Positions 1 through 9,295 of a stretch of DNA of 9,523 nt are shown here, in pieces. A program made the position numbers and the translations under genes. Below the pieces are notes generated by a model, which was given only the letters and a program-made list of their open reading frames with translations, did not search any database and had not been told where the DNA came from. Each line of letters begins with the position of its first letter. Position 1 is the first letter of the stretch. This DNA comes from an uncultured Aliarcobacter sp. (GTDB taxonomy: Bacteria; Campylobacterota; Campylobacteria; Campylobacterales; Arcobacteraceae): NCBI GenBank assembly GCA_947629065.1, contig CANRCH010000064.1, forward strand, positions 1 to 9,523, given 5' to 3'.

Positions 1-187
1 CAAATTTACCATATATCACATCATTTCTATCTTTTAAATTTAGAAAATCAACAAGAGAAAAAATATCTGCATTAGGATAAATATCTATGATATTTTTCAA
101 AACTTTTTCCGCACCTGCATTTGTAACAAGCCAATCGTGTACTATTGCTATTTTGTAATTCGTAATTTGTTCACTTCGTTCTTGCAT
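1..187 (-). CDS. GT4-family glycosyltransferase, N-terminal part (runs off the window)
   Basis: Only the first 62 codons are in the window; the C-terminal part lies beyond position 1. From the ATG at 187-185 the protein reads MQERSEQITNY, then KIAIVHDWLVTNAGAEKVL. The latter is the classic start of GT4 glycosyltransferases of the WbaZ/mannosyltransferase type, where a VHDWL segment and a GGAE-like segment (here NAGAE) begin the acceptor-side Rossmann domain. Its ATG overlaps the preceding gene's stop by one base (TAATG), and I see no strong ribosome binding site, so it is probably translationally coupled. Family members normally begin at the residue equivalent to K12. The 11 extra residues here are encoded by a small ATTACGA-type repeat (see the repeat at 155-167). 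By position it should act in the same glycan pathway as the upstream rmd and glycosyltransferase genes. Linkage and sugar specificity cannot be read from this fragment. Confidence 0.85.
   Translation of the reverse strand, partial: MQERSEQITNYKIAIVHDWLVTNAGAEKVLKNIIDIYPNADIFSLVDFLNLKDRNDVIYGKF
155..167. repeat. Short tandem GTAATTC repeat inside a gene start
   Basis: The plus strand carries GTAATTC followed by GTAATT, about 1.9 copies of a 7-bp unit, next to GTTCACTTCGTTC at 169-181. On the coding (minus) strand this gives ATTACGAATTAC and supplies most of the unusual leader (EQITNY) of the glycosyltransferase that starts at 187. From memory, ATTACGA-type tandem units recur at gene junctions in unrelated bacterial genomes; I cannot confirm that here. 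Confidence 0.5.
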
Positions 188-1305
188 TATTTTTCTAATA
201 ACTCTTTGAATATTTTGATATGCTCATCTGCTGATTTTTCCCAACTAAAAAGTTTTGCTCTATTTAGACCTTTTTCAATCATCACTTTTTGTAGTAGCTC
301 ATCACTCAGAAGCATTTCTATTTTTTCTTTTATATCATTTACATCATAAGCATCACAATAAATCACTGCATCACCACCAACTTCGGGTAAAGAACTTGTA
401 TTACTACAAATTACAGGAGTTCCACATGCCATGGCTTCAAGAACTGGTAAACCAAATCCTTCGTAAAATGATGGGAATAAGAAACAAGATGAAAGATTAT
501 AAACTTTTGCTAATTCTTCATCTGAAATAAAACCTAAATAAAAAATATTTTCTTTATCTTTATTTATTAAGTCTACAATTTTTTTATTTTCCCAACCTTT
601 AAATCCTGCTAAGACCAATTTGTACTCTCTTTTTATTTCTGAAGATAATAAATTATACGCTTTTAATAATCCTAAGAGATTTTTTCTTGGTTCTATACTT
701 CCAACACTAAGTATAAATTTCTCAGGCAAATTAACCTTAGTATTTAAATCTGTATAAATTTTAAATAAATTATGATCAATTCCATTATAAATTACATATA
801 TATCTTTATCTTGAAAATCTAATTTTTCTAAAATCTCTTTTTTTGAAAATTCTGAAACTGTTATAATAACATCACTTTTAACAATATTTTTAAAAAAATA
901 TTTTTCAAAATACTCTATTCTTTCTTTTGGATGATAATCTTTATGTAAAAGAAATGAAAAATCGTGAACGGTAGTTATAATTTTTTTTGCTTTAATAACA
1001 TCATTAGGAATAAAATTTGGTTGCCAATACAAATCATAATTTGATGCAAAAAAACGACTGCTTAGAAACAAAATATTTCTTACAATCTTTTTTATAACTT
1101 GATTTTTAATAATTAATGATTTGATATTCTTAATATCTTTTGATTCTTTTGGTCTCATTATCTTTTTAGAATAATAACCATAAAAATAATCTAATTCAAA
1201 TTCAGAATCATCTTCTATTTTATCGGCGATTTCATAAGTATATCTACCAATACCAGTAAAAGAGGAAACCAAAGATAAAGAATCTATAAGTAATTTATAT
1301 TTCAA
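187..1305 (-). CDS. Glycosyltransferase family 4 (GT-B fold), likely surface-polysaccharide mannosyl/rhamnosyltransferase
   Basis: This 372-aa protein has the usual length of a retaining GT-B enzyme that transfers a sugar from a nucleotide donor at the cytoplasmic face of the inner membrane. The N-terminal domain has FTGIGRYTYEIA (about 16-27), VHDF (113-116) and VITVSEFSKKEI (147-158). The C-terminal donor-binding domain has FILSVGSIEPRKNL (197-210) with the phosphate-binding R207/K208, and the EX7E motif in YEGFGLPVLEAM (E282 and E290). The start is TTG: the codon directly upstream in frame is a TGA stop, and AAGGAG lies 5 nt before the TTG. It overlaps the upstream reductase gene by 11 bp. 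Following gmd and an rmd-like gene, its donor may be GDP-D-rhamnose or GDP-mannose; this is inferred from context. The gene looks clearly more AT-rich than the secretion genes, as is common in exchanged glycan loci. The family call is firm; the donor is unknown. Confidence 0.93.
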   Translation of the reverse strand: MKYKLLIDSLSLVSSFTGIGRYTYEIADKIEDDSEFELDYFYGYYSKKIMRPKESKDIKNIKSLIIKNQVIKKIVRNILFLSSRFFASNYDLYWQPNFIPNDVIKAKKIITTVHDFSFLLHKDYHPKERIEYFEKYFFKNIVKSDVIITVSEFSKKEILEKLDFQDKDIYVIYNGIDHNLFKIYTDLNTKVNLPEKFILSVGSIEPRKNLLGLLKAYNLLSSEIKREYKLVLAGFKGWENKKIVDLINKDKENIFYLGFISDEELAKVYNLSSCFLFPSFYEGFGLPVLEAMACGTPVICSNTSSLPEVGGDAVIYCDAYDVNDIKEKIEMLLSDELLQKVMIEKGLNRAKLFSWEKSADEHIKIFKELLEK

Positions 1306-2173
1306 TCATACTCCTTAAAATATCTTCAAAAGTTCTTTGTTTTATACTTCCAACTAATTCAAAAAGCTTTTTAGAACTTCCACAAAGAGTTTTTATCTCA
1401 TCTTTTCTTACAAAAGCTGGATTTACCTCTACTTTTATATTATATCCTGCTATTTTGTTCATCTTATCTATGATTTCAAGCAAAGATATTGGGTTTTGTG
1501 ATGCTATATTTATAATTTCAGATATTGCTTCACATTCTAAAAGCTCTTTATATACTTCACAAACAAAATTTATATCATTGAACTCTCTTTTTACATCCAA
1601 ATTCCCAAGTTCAATTATCTCTTTTTTATCTTTAAAATATTTGACAATTTTTGGTATAAGAAAATGCTCTGCTTGTCCAATTCCAGTGTAATTAAAAGGT
1701 CTTGTTATTAAAATTGGAAGTTTGTCAAAATATCCACTTGCTAAACACTCCATAGCATATTTGCTAGCTCCATAGTGATTTGCAGGTTTTGGACAAAGGC
1801 TTTCATCTAAAACTTCTTTATTTTGGTTTCCATAAACAGTTGCACTACTTGCTAAAATAATCTTTTTTGGATTTAATCCCAACTCTAAAAAAGCATCAAG
1901 AATATTTGTAGTTCCAACAGTATTTACACTATAAAAATCTTGTATATTTTCATGTGCTGCAAAAGAGATTGCAGATAGATGTATTAAATAATCTGGCTTT
2001 ATCTCTTTTAAAACTTTTAATATATCATCTTTTTTTGTAATATCGCATAGATATTTTTTCTCTCCACTATTAAATAGTGATGTCCCATAAACACTATATC
2101 CATATTTTTCAAGATATTTTGATAGATGATTTCCTGTAAAGCTATCTATTCCTGTAATTAAAACTTTTTTCAT
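1295..2173 (-). CDS. rmd: NAD(P)-dependent sugar-nucleotide reductase, GDP-6-deoxy-D-mannose reductase (Rmd)-like
   Basis: This 292-aa extended short-chain dehydrogenase is predicted to reduce GDP-4-keto-6-deoxy-D-mannose, the product of the gene just upstream, to GDP-D-rhamnose. It has a Rossmann start KKVLITG (2-8), the substrate-domain segment ASSATVYG (108-115) with the catalytic Ser/Thr, the Y134-x3-K138 pair in YGASK, and RPFNYTGIGQ (158-167), which resembles the RPFNHTGPGQ of Rmd enzymes. FVRKDEIKTLCGSSKKL (254-270) also fits the Rmd C-terminus. The length is close to that of known Rmd proteins (about 300 aa). The cofactor loop is unusual: it reads TGIDSFTG where the family usually has TGxxGxxG, so the middle Gly is Ser11. 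The gene starts 3 nt after the gmd stop without a clear Shine-Dalgarno, suggesting coupled translation. Alternatives are a C4-reductase/epimerase with another product, such as a GDP-talose or fucose-type enzyme. The family is firm; the exact product is probable. Confidence 0.78.
   Translation of the reverse strand: MKKVLITGIDSFTGNHLSKYLEKYGYSVYGTSLFNSGEKKYLCDITKKDDILKVLKEIKPDYLIHLSAISFAAHENIQDFYSVNTVGTTNILDAFLELGLNPKKIILASSATVYGNQNKEVLDESLCPKPANHYGASKYAMECLASGYFDKLPILITRPFNYTGIGQAEHFLIPKIVKYFKDKKEIIELGNLDVKREFNDINFVCEVYKELLECEAISEIINIASQNPISLLEIIDKMNKIAGYNIKVEVNPAFVRKDEIKTLCGSSKKLFELVGSIKQRTFEDILRSMIEI
1311..1316 (-). promoter_or_regulatory. Ribosome binding site fixing the TTG start of the GT4 gene
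   Basis: The minus strand reads AAGGAG, then TATGA, then TTG at 1305. The 5-nt spacing and the in-frame TGA just before the TTG make this the only sensible start. The ATG inside the spacer belongs to the reading frame of the upstream gene's last codons. Confidence 0.75.
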
Positions 2174-2176
2174 ATA

Positions 2177-4528
<2,352 letters not shown>

Positions 4529-4539
<11 letters not shown>

Positions 4540-5842
4540 TAAATCCCCTTGATACCATATCTGTAAATGGTTTTAAGAAATAAGACAATGGCGTTCGCTC
4601 ACCTATTTTTATCATAACTTCAGCTGGCATTCCAGGAAGTAGATTAAATCCATACTCTTTTACTTGTTCAACACCTTTTGGAGTTAATTTAAGTTTAGCT
4701 TCATAGTATGCTTCACCTGTTTTATCATCCATAAATCTATCTGCTGATACATGTATTACTTCAGCTTCAATAACAAGTGCTTGTTTTACATTAAAAGCTG
4801 AAAATCTAATATCTGCTAAAAGTCCAACTACAACTCTATCTATATCTGTTATTTGAACTCTTGCAATAATAATTAAATCAGAATTTTTTGGAACAATTTC
4901 CAAAATATCTTCAGCAGGTCTAATTACAGCACCTTCTGTGTGAGCTTTTAATCCAACAACAACACCACTTGTTGGTGCTTTTATTTCAGATTTTACAATA
5001 ATATCATCTAGTGTATTTAATCTTGAATTAAGAGAACTTATATCACTTTTTACTTGTACTAATTGATCCAAAATTTTATTTTGATGCTCTTTTTCACTTA
5101 AAAGTTGTTGAGTTTTTATCTCATTTATCTGTTCATAAATTTTTGAAATTTCAGATTTATTACTTGCTATTTCACCTTCAAAACTGTTTATTTCTCTTTG
5201 TAATTCTCTAATTCTTGTTTTATCTACAAGCTTCTCTTTAAAAAGTTCTTCAAGCTCTTTTAACTCCTCTTTTAAAGATACAATTCTGTTTGCTCTAACT
5301 TGATTTAAAGAGTTAAGTCCTGAAATTTGGTTTTGTAATTGTTCTACTCTTTGTTTTGAAATATCTTTTTGATCTTTCAAACTCTTATTTATTGTGTTGA
5401 AAATATTTGTTTGATCTTTTATTATATGCTCATCTATAAGCTCATTTGGAAAAGTAATTGTTGGAAGTTCATCTCTTAATGCTATTAATCTAGCTTCCAT
5501 TGCTATTGAATCCATATACTGTTTTGTTAAAGCTTCATTTTCTGATTTTGATTGAACAATATCAAGCTCTATTAAAACTTGACCTTTTTCTACTTCATCA
5601 CCTTCTTTAACAAGAATCTTACCAATATTTCCACCTTGTAAATGTTGTACAACTTTCTTTTCAGTATCAGCTGATACCTCACCAACTGCAACTGCCGTTG
5701 TACTAAGTGGTGCAAATGCCATCCATCCACCAAAAAGAACAAAAACTACAAAAAGTACACCAAGCCCAAAAGCAACAACTTTTGAGTCATCACCTGATGG
5801 CATACCTTGATTTTGATTATTATTTTGTAATAAATTTTGCAT
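4529..5842 (-). CDS. HlyD/PrtE/SapE-type membrane fusion protein of a type I secretion system
   Basis: This periplasmic adaptor links the inner-membrane ABC exporter to the TolC channel. The 437-aa protein has a short cytoplasmic tail that is Gln/Asn-rich (1-13), one transmembrane helix (about 22-44), and a first lipoyl half-motif with VVQHLQGGNIGKILVKEGD (64-82) and GQVLIELD (87-94). A long coiled coil runs from about 97 to 280, followed by the second lipoyl half KAPTSGVVVGL (288-298) and a beta-barrel region. The C-terminal LLPGMPAEVMIKIGERTPLS (401-420) is the signature end of PrtE-type HlyD proteins. The length is normal (about 430-450). The ATG comes one base after the ABC stop, and GGGAG lies 5 nt before it within the ABC gene's last codons. 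No deviation from the family is seen. Confidence 0.95.
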
Positions 5843-5843
5843 A

Positions 5844-7613
5844 TTAACTCCCTGGCTTAGTTAAATTTATCTGAGGTCTTGATTGGTGTCCTACTCTTTG
5901 TTGTTGAGCTTGTCCATTAACAGTAGAAATTGCTCCTAAAATATCTTGTGTATTTCCATATCTCTCTATTTTTCCTGAATTCATTACTAATACTTTATTT
6001 GTAGCTTTTAAAATACTTGGTCTATGTGTAATAATTACAACTGTTGTTTGAGTCTTTTTAAGCTCCTCAACTGTTTGTAAAAGGGCCATTTCCCCTTGCT
6101 CATCAAGATTTGAATTTGGCTCATCAAGTACTACAAATACAGGATTATCATATATAGCTCTTGCTAGTCCTATTCTTTGTCTTTGACCACCAGATAATAC
6201 AACAGCTCCACTTCCAATAACAGTATCATAACCATCAGGAAGCCTTAATATCATTTCGTGAACACCTGCTTTTTGTGCAGCTTCAATAACTTTTTGTGGA
6301 TTAATCTCACTAAATCTAGCTATATTTTCACTAATTGTTCCATTAAATAGTTCTATATCTTGCGGTAAATACCCAATATATTTTCCTAAATGTTCTCTAT
6401 CCCATTGTGCAACATCAGAACCATCCATTCTAACACTTCCTAAAGCAACAGGCCAAACACCAAGAATTACTCTTGCAAGTGTAGATTTTCCAGCAGCACT
6501 AGGTCCTACAACTCCAACAATATCACCTCTATTTATAGCAAAGCTAATTCCTTCTAAAGTATAAGTTTCACTTGCAGGTGGTTTTGCATAAACATCTTCT
6601 ACTGTTAAAAACCCTTGTGGATCTGGAAGTTGCATATACTCTTTTTCTTTTGGGAAATCTTTTAAAAGTTGATCTATTCTTTTATAAGACATTCTAGCTC
6701 CACTAAAACCTTTCCAAGTATTAATCATTAAATCAAGTGGTGCTAAAGCACGACCTAGAATAATAGAACCAGCAATCATCATTCCAGCACTAAGTTCCAT
6801 ATTAACAGCCAAATAAGCTCCAAGACCTAAAATCATAGATTGTAAAAACATTCTAAGTGTTTTTGATAGATTAGACCAAATTCCAGATTTATTACTTGCA
6901 TCATTTTGTGCGTTTAAGTATGCAAAATATTTTGTTTCCCACTGTTTTCTAACATTTGTTTTCATACCCATGGCATTTATAACTTCAGCATTTCTAATAC
7001 TAGATTCTAGTTGCATCATAGAATCTCTATTTAAAACATTTGCGTTATCAAGCTTCTCTTTTGTTGTGTACTCATTTAAAAGTGTTACACAAACTAAAAG
7101 AATTGCTGAAAATATAGCAAATATTCCAAAATAGATATGAAACATAAATAAAATCACAATATATATTGGTATCCAAGGAGCATCGAAAAATGCAAAAAGC
7201 CCATTTCCACTTAAATATTGTCTTAATTGCATTAAATCACCCATAAGTCTTGAACTTGCAGCCTCTGGTTTTTTGTTTGCAAGTTCAAAAGTGCTTTCAA
7301 AAACTCTATTACTTAATAAATTTGAAAATTTATTTCCAAATTTAATTAAAACTCTTGATCTTACAACCTCTAAAAGACCCATTGTTATAAATAAAACTAC
7401 AACAATAAGTGTAAGCATATATAAAGTTGATTCACTTCTACTTGTAAGAACTCTATCATATAGCTGAAGCATATATAAAGGAGGAACTAACATTAAAAGA
7501 TTTATAAAAAGACTGAAAAATCCAGCCATAAATATAGATTTTTTTGATTCAATTATTGTCTGTTTTAATTCAGACTCTACAACTTCATCTATGTTTTTTT
7601 TGTTTTTTGCCAT
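5844..7613 (-). CDS. PrtD/SapD-type type I secretion ABC exporter (permease-ATPase)
   Basis: This inner-membrane half-transporter would dimerise and power one-step export of a protein with an uncleaved C-terminal signal. The 589 aa contain an N-terminal ABC membrane domain with about six hydrophobic segments (roughly 28-300). PPLYMLQLYDRVLTSRS (44-60) is a hallmark of the PrtD/HlyB group. There is no C39 peptidase domain, so it belongs with exporters of RTX or S-layer proteins rather than bacteriocins. The ATPase domain is complete: Walker A GPSAAGKST (370-378), Q-loop Q418 in GYLPQD, signature LSGGQ (473-477), Walker B FVVLDEP (493-499) and H530 of the H-loop. After the fold there is a Gln-rich, probably disordered tail (about 566-589). 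AGGA lies 6 nt before the ATG and overlaps the stop of the SapC-fusion gene. The substrate is not in this window. Confidence 0.96.
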   Translation of the reverse strand: MAKNKKNIDEVVESELKQTIIESKKSIFMAGFFSLFINLLMLVPPLYMLQLYDRVLTSRSESTLYMLTLIVVVLFITMGLLEVVRSRVLIKFGNKFSNLLSNRVFESTFELANKKPEAASSRLMGDLMQLRQYLSGNGLFAFFDAPWIPIYIVILFMFHIYFGIFAIFSAILLVCVTLLNEYTTKEKLDNANVLNRDSMMQLESSIRNAEVINAMGMKTNVRKQWETKYFAYLNAQNDASNKSGIWSNLSKTLRMFLQSMILGLGAYLAVNMELSAGMMIAGSIILGRALAPLDLMINTWKGFSGARMSYKRIDQLLKDFPKEKEYMQLPDPQGFLTVEDVYAKPPASETYTLEGISFAINRGDIVGVVGPSAAGKSTLARVILGVWPVALGSVRMDGSDVAQWDREHLGKYIGYLPQDIELFNGTISENIARFSEINPQKVIEAAQKAGVHEMILRLPDGYDTVIGSGAVVLSGGQRQRIGLARAIYDNPVFVVLDEPNSNLDEQGEMALLQTVEELKKTQTTVVIITHRPSILKATNKVLVMNSGKIERYGNTQDILGAISTVNGQAQQQRVGHQSRPQINLTKPGS

Positions 7614-7621
7614 AATTTATC

Positions 7622-8923
7622 CTAGTAGTTGTTTCTTTTAAATAGTTCATCCATAAGATTTTCCATATTATCTAAAGATTTTATATGAAGATTTATAAAA
7701 TCAATTACACCATTTCTAACCCAAGATGCAAGTGTTGCGTCATCTAGTTTATGTAGTTTTGCAATATCTACAACCTTAAATCCTTTTGCTAAAAGCTGAG
7801 TATTCTCACCTTCTCCAATACTAAGCTCTCTTTCTTCCAAAATCCCAGCATCTGCAATTAGTTTTGCTATTAGTTTTGCTTTCATAGCTTCTTGCTCATA
7901 AGTTGTTAAGAAATTGATAATATCATTTAAAAACTTTGTTTGATTTGCAGATTCATCAAAAAGAGGAACTCCACTTTCAAAAGATAGATGAGGAGCATCC
8001 ATATCAACAGCCACAGCTCTTTGTTCTGGATTATCTTTATTGCTTACATAAGTAAATGGATATTTTCTATAAACTGCAGGAATATAGCTACTTAACCATT
8101 TTCCTTCACTATTTATTGCTAGATTTTGATTTCCCATTGAGTTCATAGCCAAAATAGTAGGATTTTCTTCACTTGAAAATACTATTGGAAAAGTTTTTGA
8201 TATCAACTCTGCTTCGCTTGGAATTATTGGAAATGATGGAATATTTTTTATAAATAAAAGATTTGTTAAATCACCTATTTTTAAATTTTTATGTTTTTCT
8301 TTGCTTAATAGCTCTAAATTTTTATACAATTTATCTCCTTTGATCTCATTGTTTTTGGGTCTTCCTCTTTTTTTCGCGAAAAAAGATACTCCTGTTGTAT
8401 TTTTTATTGTTTGTATAAACTCACTACTTCCTGTAATAGTTCCACTATTTAAAGAGTTTTGGATAAATTCTATCTCCTTCTTTGTTATATCTAAAGAGAT
8501 ATTATCCTTTGCACTACTTCGAACACTATTTATAATATTATGCTCTTTTGATATAAAATTGATATAAGATATGGTTTTATTTAAAAAATTATCTTTTTCT
8601 ATCAGTGAGCTTTTGAATCTACCTTCCCAAATTGTACCTGTTCTATCATATTTTTTATTGTAGTATAAAACATATTGTCTTGATAAGTTTTGCATAAATT
8701 TTGATATATTTTCATCAATACTTGAACTAATTATCAGTTCAAAACTATTTTTTAATAGTATATAAGCATATATTTTTATATCAAATTTTTTTGCAATATC
8801 TATTAGAAGATTATAGAAGCTTTCATAATCTTCATCATTATGAAAAACATCTTCTTGATTTATACCTTTTTTTAAAATATGGATTGGAATATTTGGTAGG
8901 GTAACTCTATTTTTTCTAGCCAA
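7622..8923 (-). CDS. Fusion protein: Y1 (IS200/REP-type) transposase-like HUH domain plus SapC domain
   Basis: The protein has 433 aa and two parts. Residues about 1-190 follow the REP-associated Y1_Tnp layout: MARKNRVTLPNIPIHILKKG start, YAYILLKNSFELI (52-64), ISKFMQNLSRQY (73-84), GTIWEGRFKSSLIE (96-109), SYINF (119-123), then a SSEFI..I helix and the RGRPK tail (186-190). The HUH site normally reads NHVH and is NSFE here, so both histidines are lost (S60, E62). Tyr120 sits where the catalytic Tyr is expected, but the usual NPVRAG after it is gone. Catalysis is unlikely. Residues about 222-425 match SapC: FPIVFS, GNQNLAINSEGKWLSSYIPA, YRKYPF, LFDESANQT, GFKVVDIAKLHKL. SapC is the first gene of the C. 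fetus S-layer export operon; its biochemical function is unknown to me. The start is TTG, with an in-frame TAA two codons upstream. It precedes the exporter genes by 8 bp. Confidence 0.9.
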   Translation of the reverse strand: MARKNRVTLPNIPIHILKKGINQEDVFHNDEDYESFYNLLIDIAKKFDIKIYAYILLKNSFELIISSSIDENISKFMQNLSRQYVLYYNKKYDRTGTIWEGRFKSSLIEKDNFLNKTISYINFISKEHNIINSVRSSAKDNISLDITKKEIEFIQNSLNSGTITGSSEFIQTIKNTTGVSFFAKKRGRPKNNEIKGDKLYKNLELLSKEKHKNLKIGDLTNLLFIKNIPSFPIIPSEAELISKTFPIVFSSEENPTILAMNSMGNQNLAINSEGKWLSSYIPAVYRKYPFTYVSNKDNPEQRAVAVDMDAPHLSFESGVPLFDESANQTKFLNDIINFLTTYEQEAMKAKLIAKLIADAGILEERELSIGEGENTQLLAKGFKVVDIAKLHKLDDATLASWVRNGVIDFINLHIKSLDNMENLMDELFKRNNY

Positions 8924-8932
8924 TATTTAAAA

Positions 8933-8938
8933 CCTTTT
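8933..8938 (-). promoter_or_regulatory. Ribosome binding site for the TTG start of the Y1-SapC gene
   Basis: The minus strand reads AAAAGG with a 9-nt spacer to TTG at 8923. An in-frame TAA two codons before the TTG rules out a longer protein, so the TTG start (or an even rarer codon) is required. A modest RBS plus TTG suggests weak translation of the first gene of the operon. Confidence 0.6.
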
Positions 8939-8973
8939 ACATTTAATAACACCAATGATGTGTAAACGCTGGA

Positions 8974-9010
8974 ATTTTAGTAGAAAAAAACTTTTATAAA
9001 ACTTAAATTT
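8974..9010 (-). promoter_or_regulatory. Possible promoter of the secretion/glycan operon
   Basis: On the minus strand TTTAAGTTTT (from 9007) is followed by TATAAA (8998-8993), and further on by TAAAAT (8979-8974). These resemble the AT-rich upstream element and -10 boxes of Campylobacterota sigma-70 promoters, which tolerate poor -35 boxes. Spacing is not ideal for any one combination, so the choice of -10 is open. It is the only stretch between the terminator and the first operon gene where a promoter is expected, and it abuts the inverted repeat at 9009-9056. Confidence 0.3.
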
Positions 9011-9056
9011 CACTCTGACACTATTTATTTTTATTTATAATTGGTGTCAGAGTGAA
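9009..9056. repeat. 13-bp-arm inverted repeat, REP-like palindrome
   Basis: TTCACTCTGACAC (9009-9021) is a perfect inverted match to GTGTCAGAGTGAA (9044-9056), with a 22-base AT-rich spacer that includes ATTTATTTTTATTTAT. There is no T-run after either arm and the loop is long, so it is not an ordinary terminator. It lies about 85 bp before the Y1-SapC start. GTGTCAG-type palindromes are, from memory, characteristic of sites flanking REP-associated Y1 transposase genes. It may therefore be a remnant recognition site, an operator, or both; the role is inferred. Confidence 0.75.
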
Positions 9057-9075
9057 TTTTCAAAAAGGAGACTAT

Positions 9076-9102
9076 AAAAAAAGACCAAGTAAACTTGGTC
9101 TT
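9076..9102 (-). terminator. Rho-independent terminator, minus strand
   Basis: On the minus strand AAGACCAAG (9102-9094) pairs perfectly with CTTGGTCTT (9089-9081) around a TTTA loop, and seven T residues (9082-9076) end the structure. The plus strand has no T-run after the stem, so it works in one direction only. It probably ends transcription of the nuclease-domain gene and insulates the secretion/glycan operon, which then needs its own promoter. Confidence 0.85.
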
Positions 9103-9295
9103 AATGCGTAAATTTATATATCGATAGTTAATTTACTCTTGAATTGTAAACTATTAAAACATAAAGTAAGCTTAAAATAATTCAATAGTAATAATATCTT
9201 GTTTTATTAGTTAATTTGATACTTCTTTACTTTGTAATATGAAATTTATTACTAGAGTTTGCACCATAAAATATATTAAAATAAAATTTAAAAGC

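Larger units (their letters stand above)
8924..9295. other. Non-coding interval upstream of the secretion/glycan operon
   Basis: I see no convincing gene in these 372 bases; reading frames on both strands are short and AT-rich. The operon-proximal half holds the inverted repeat at 9009-9056, the possible promoter and the terminator listed separately. The part from 9103 to 9295 is about 190 bp of very AT-rich sequence between the nuclease-domain gene stop and its terminator. It has only weak inverted and direct repeats (for example TTGAATT at 9139-9145 with AATTCAA at 9179-9185) that base composition could explain. Confidence 0.6.

Noticed and set aside
137..349. Plus-strand open frame of about 70 codons over the glycosyltransferase junction
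   Set aside because: It lies opposite two genes with clear family motifs, and its Phe/Ser/Ile-rich product is the usual antisense reading of Lys/Glu/Asn-rich AT-rich genes.
8301..8567. Plus-strand open frame of 88 codons opposite the Y1 domain
   Set aside because: Hydrophobic antisense shadow with no recognisable motif or ribosome binding site, overlapping the conserved Y1-SapC frame.
7622..8923. An active insertion sequence of the IS200/IS605 type
   Set aside because: The HUH histidines are missing, the frame continues into SapC, and I find no paired element ends around the gene.
9009..9056. Inverted repeat as an intrinsic terminator
   Set aside because: The 22-base loop and the absence of a T-run after either arm do not fit; the real terminator is at 9076-9102.
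9125..9217. Direct repeat TAGTTAATTT at 9125-9134 and 9208-9217
   Set aside because: Ten bases made almost only of A and T recur easily by chance at this composition, and no associated gene or site supports it.
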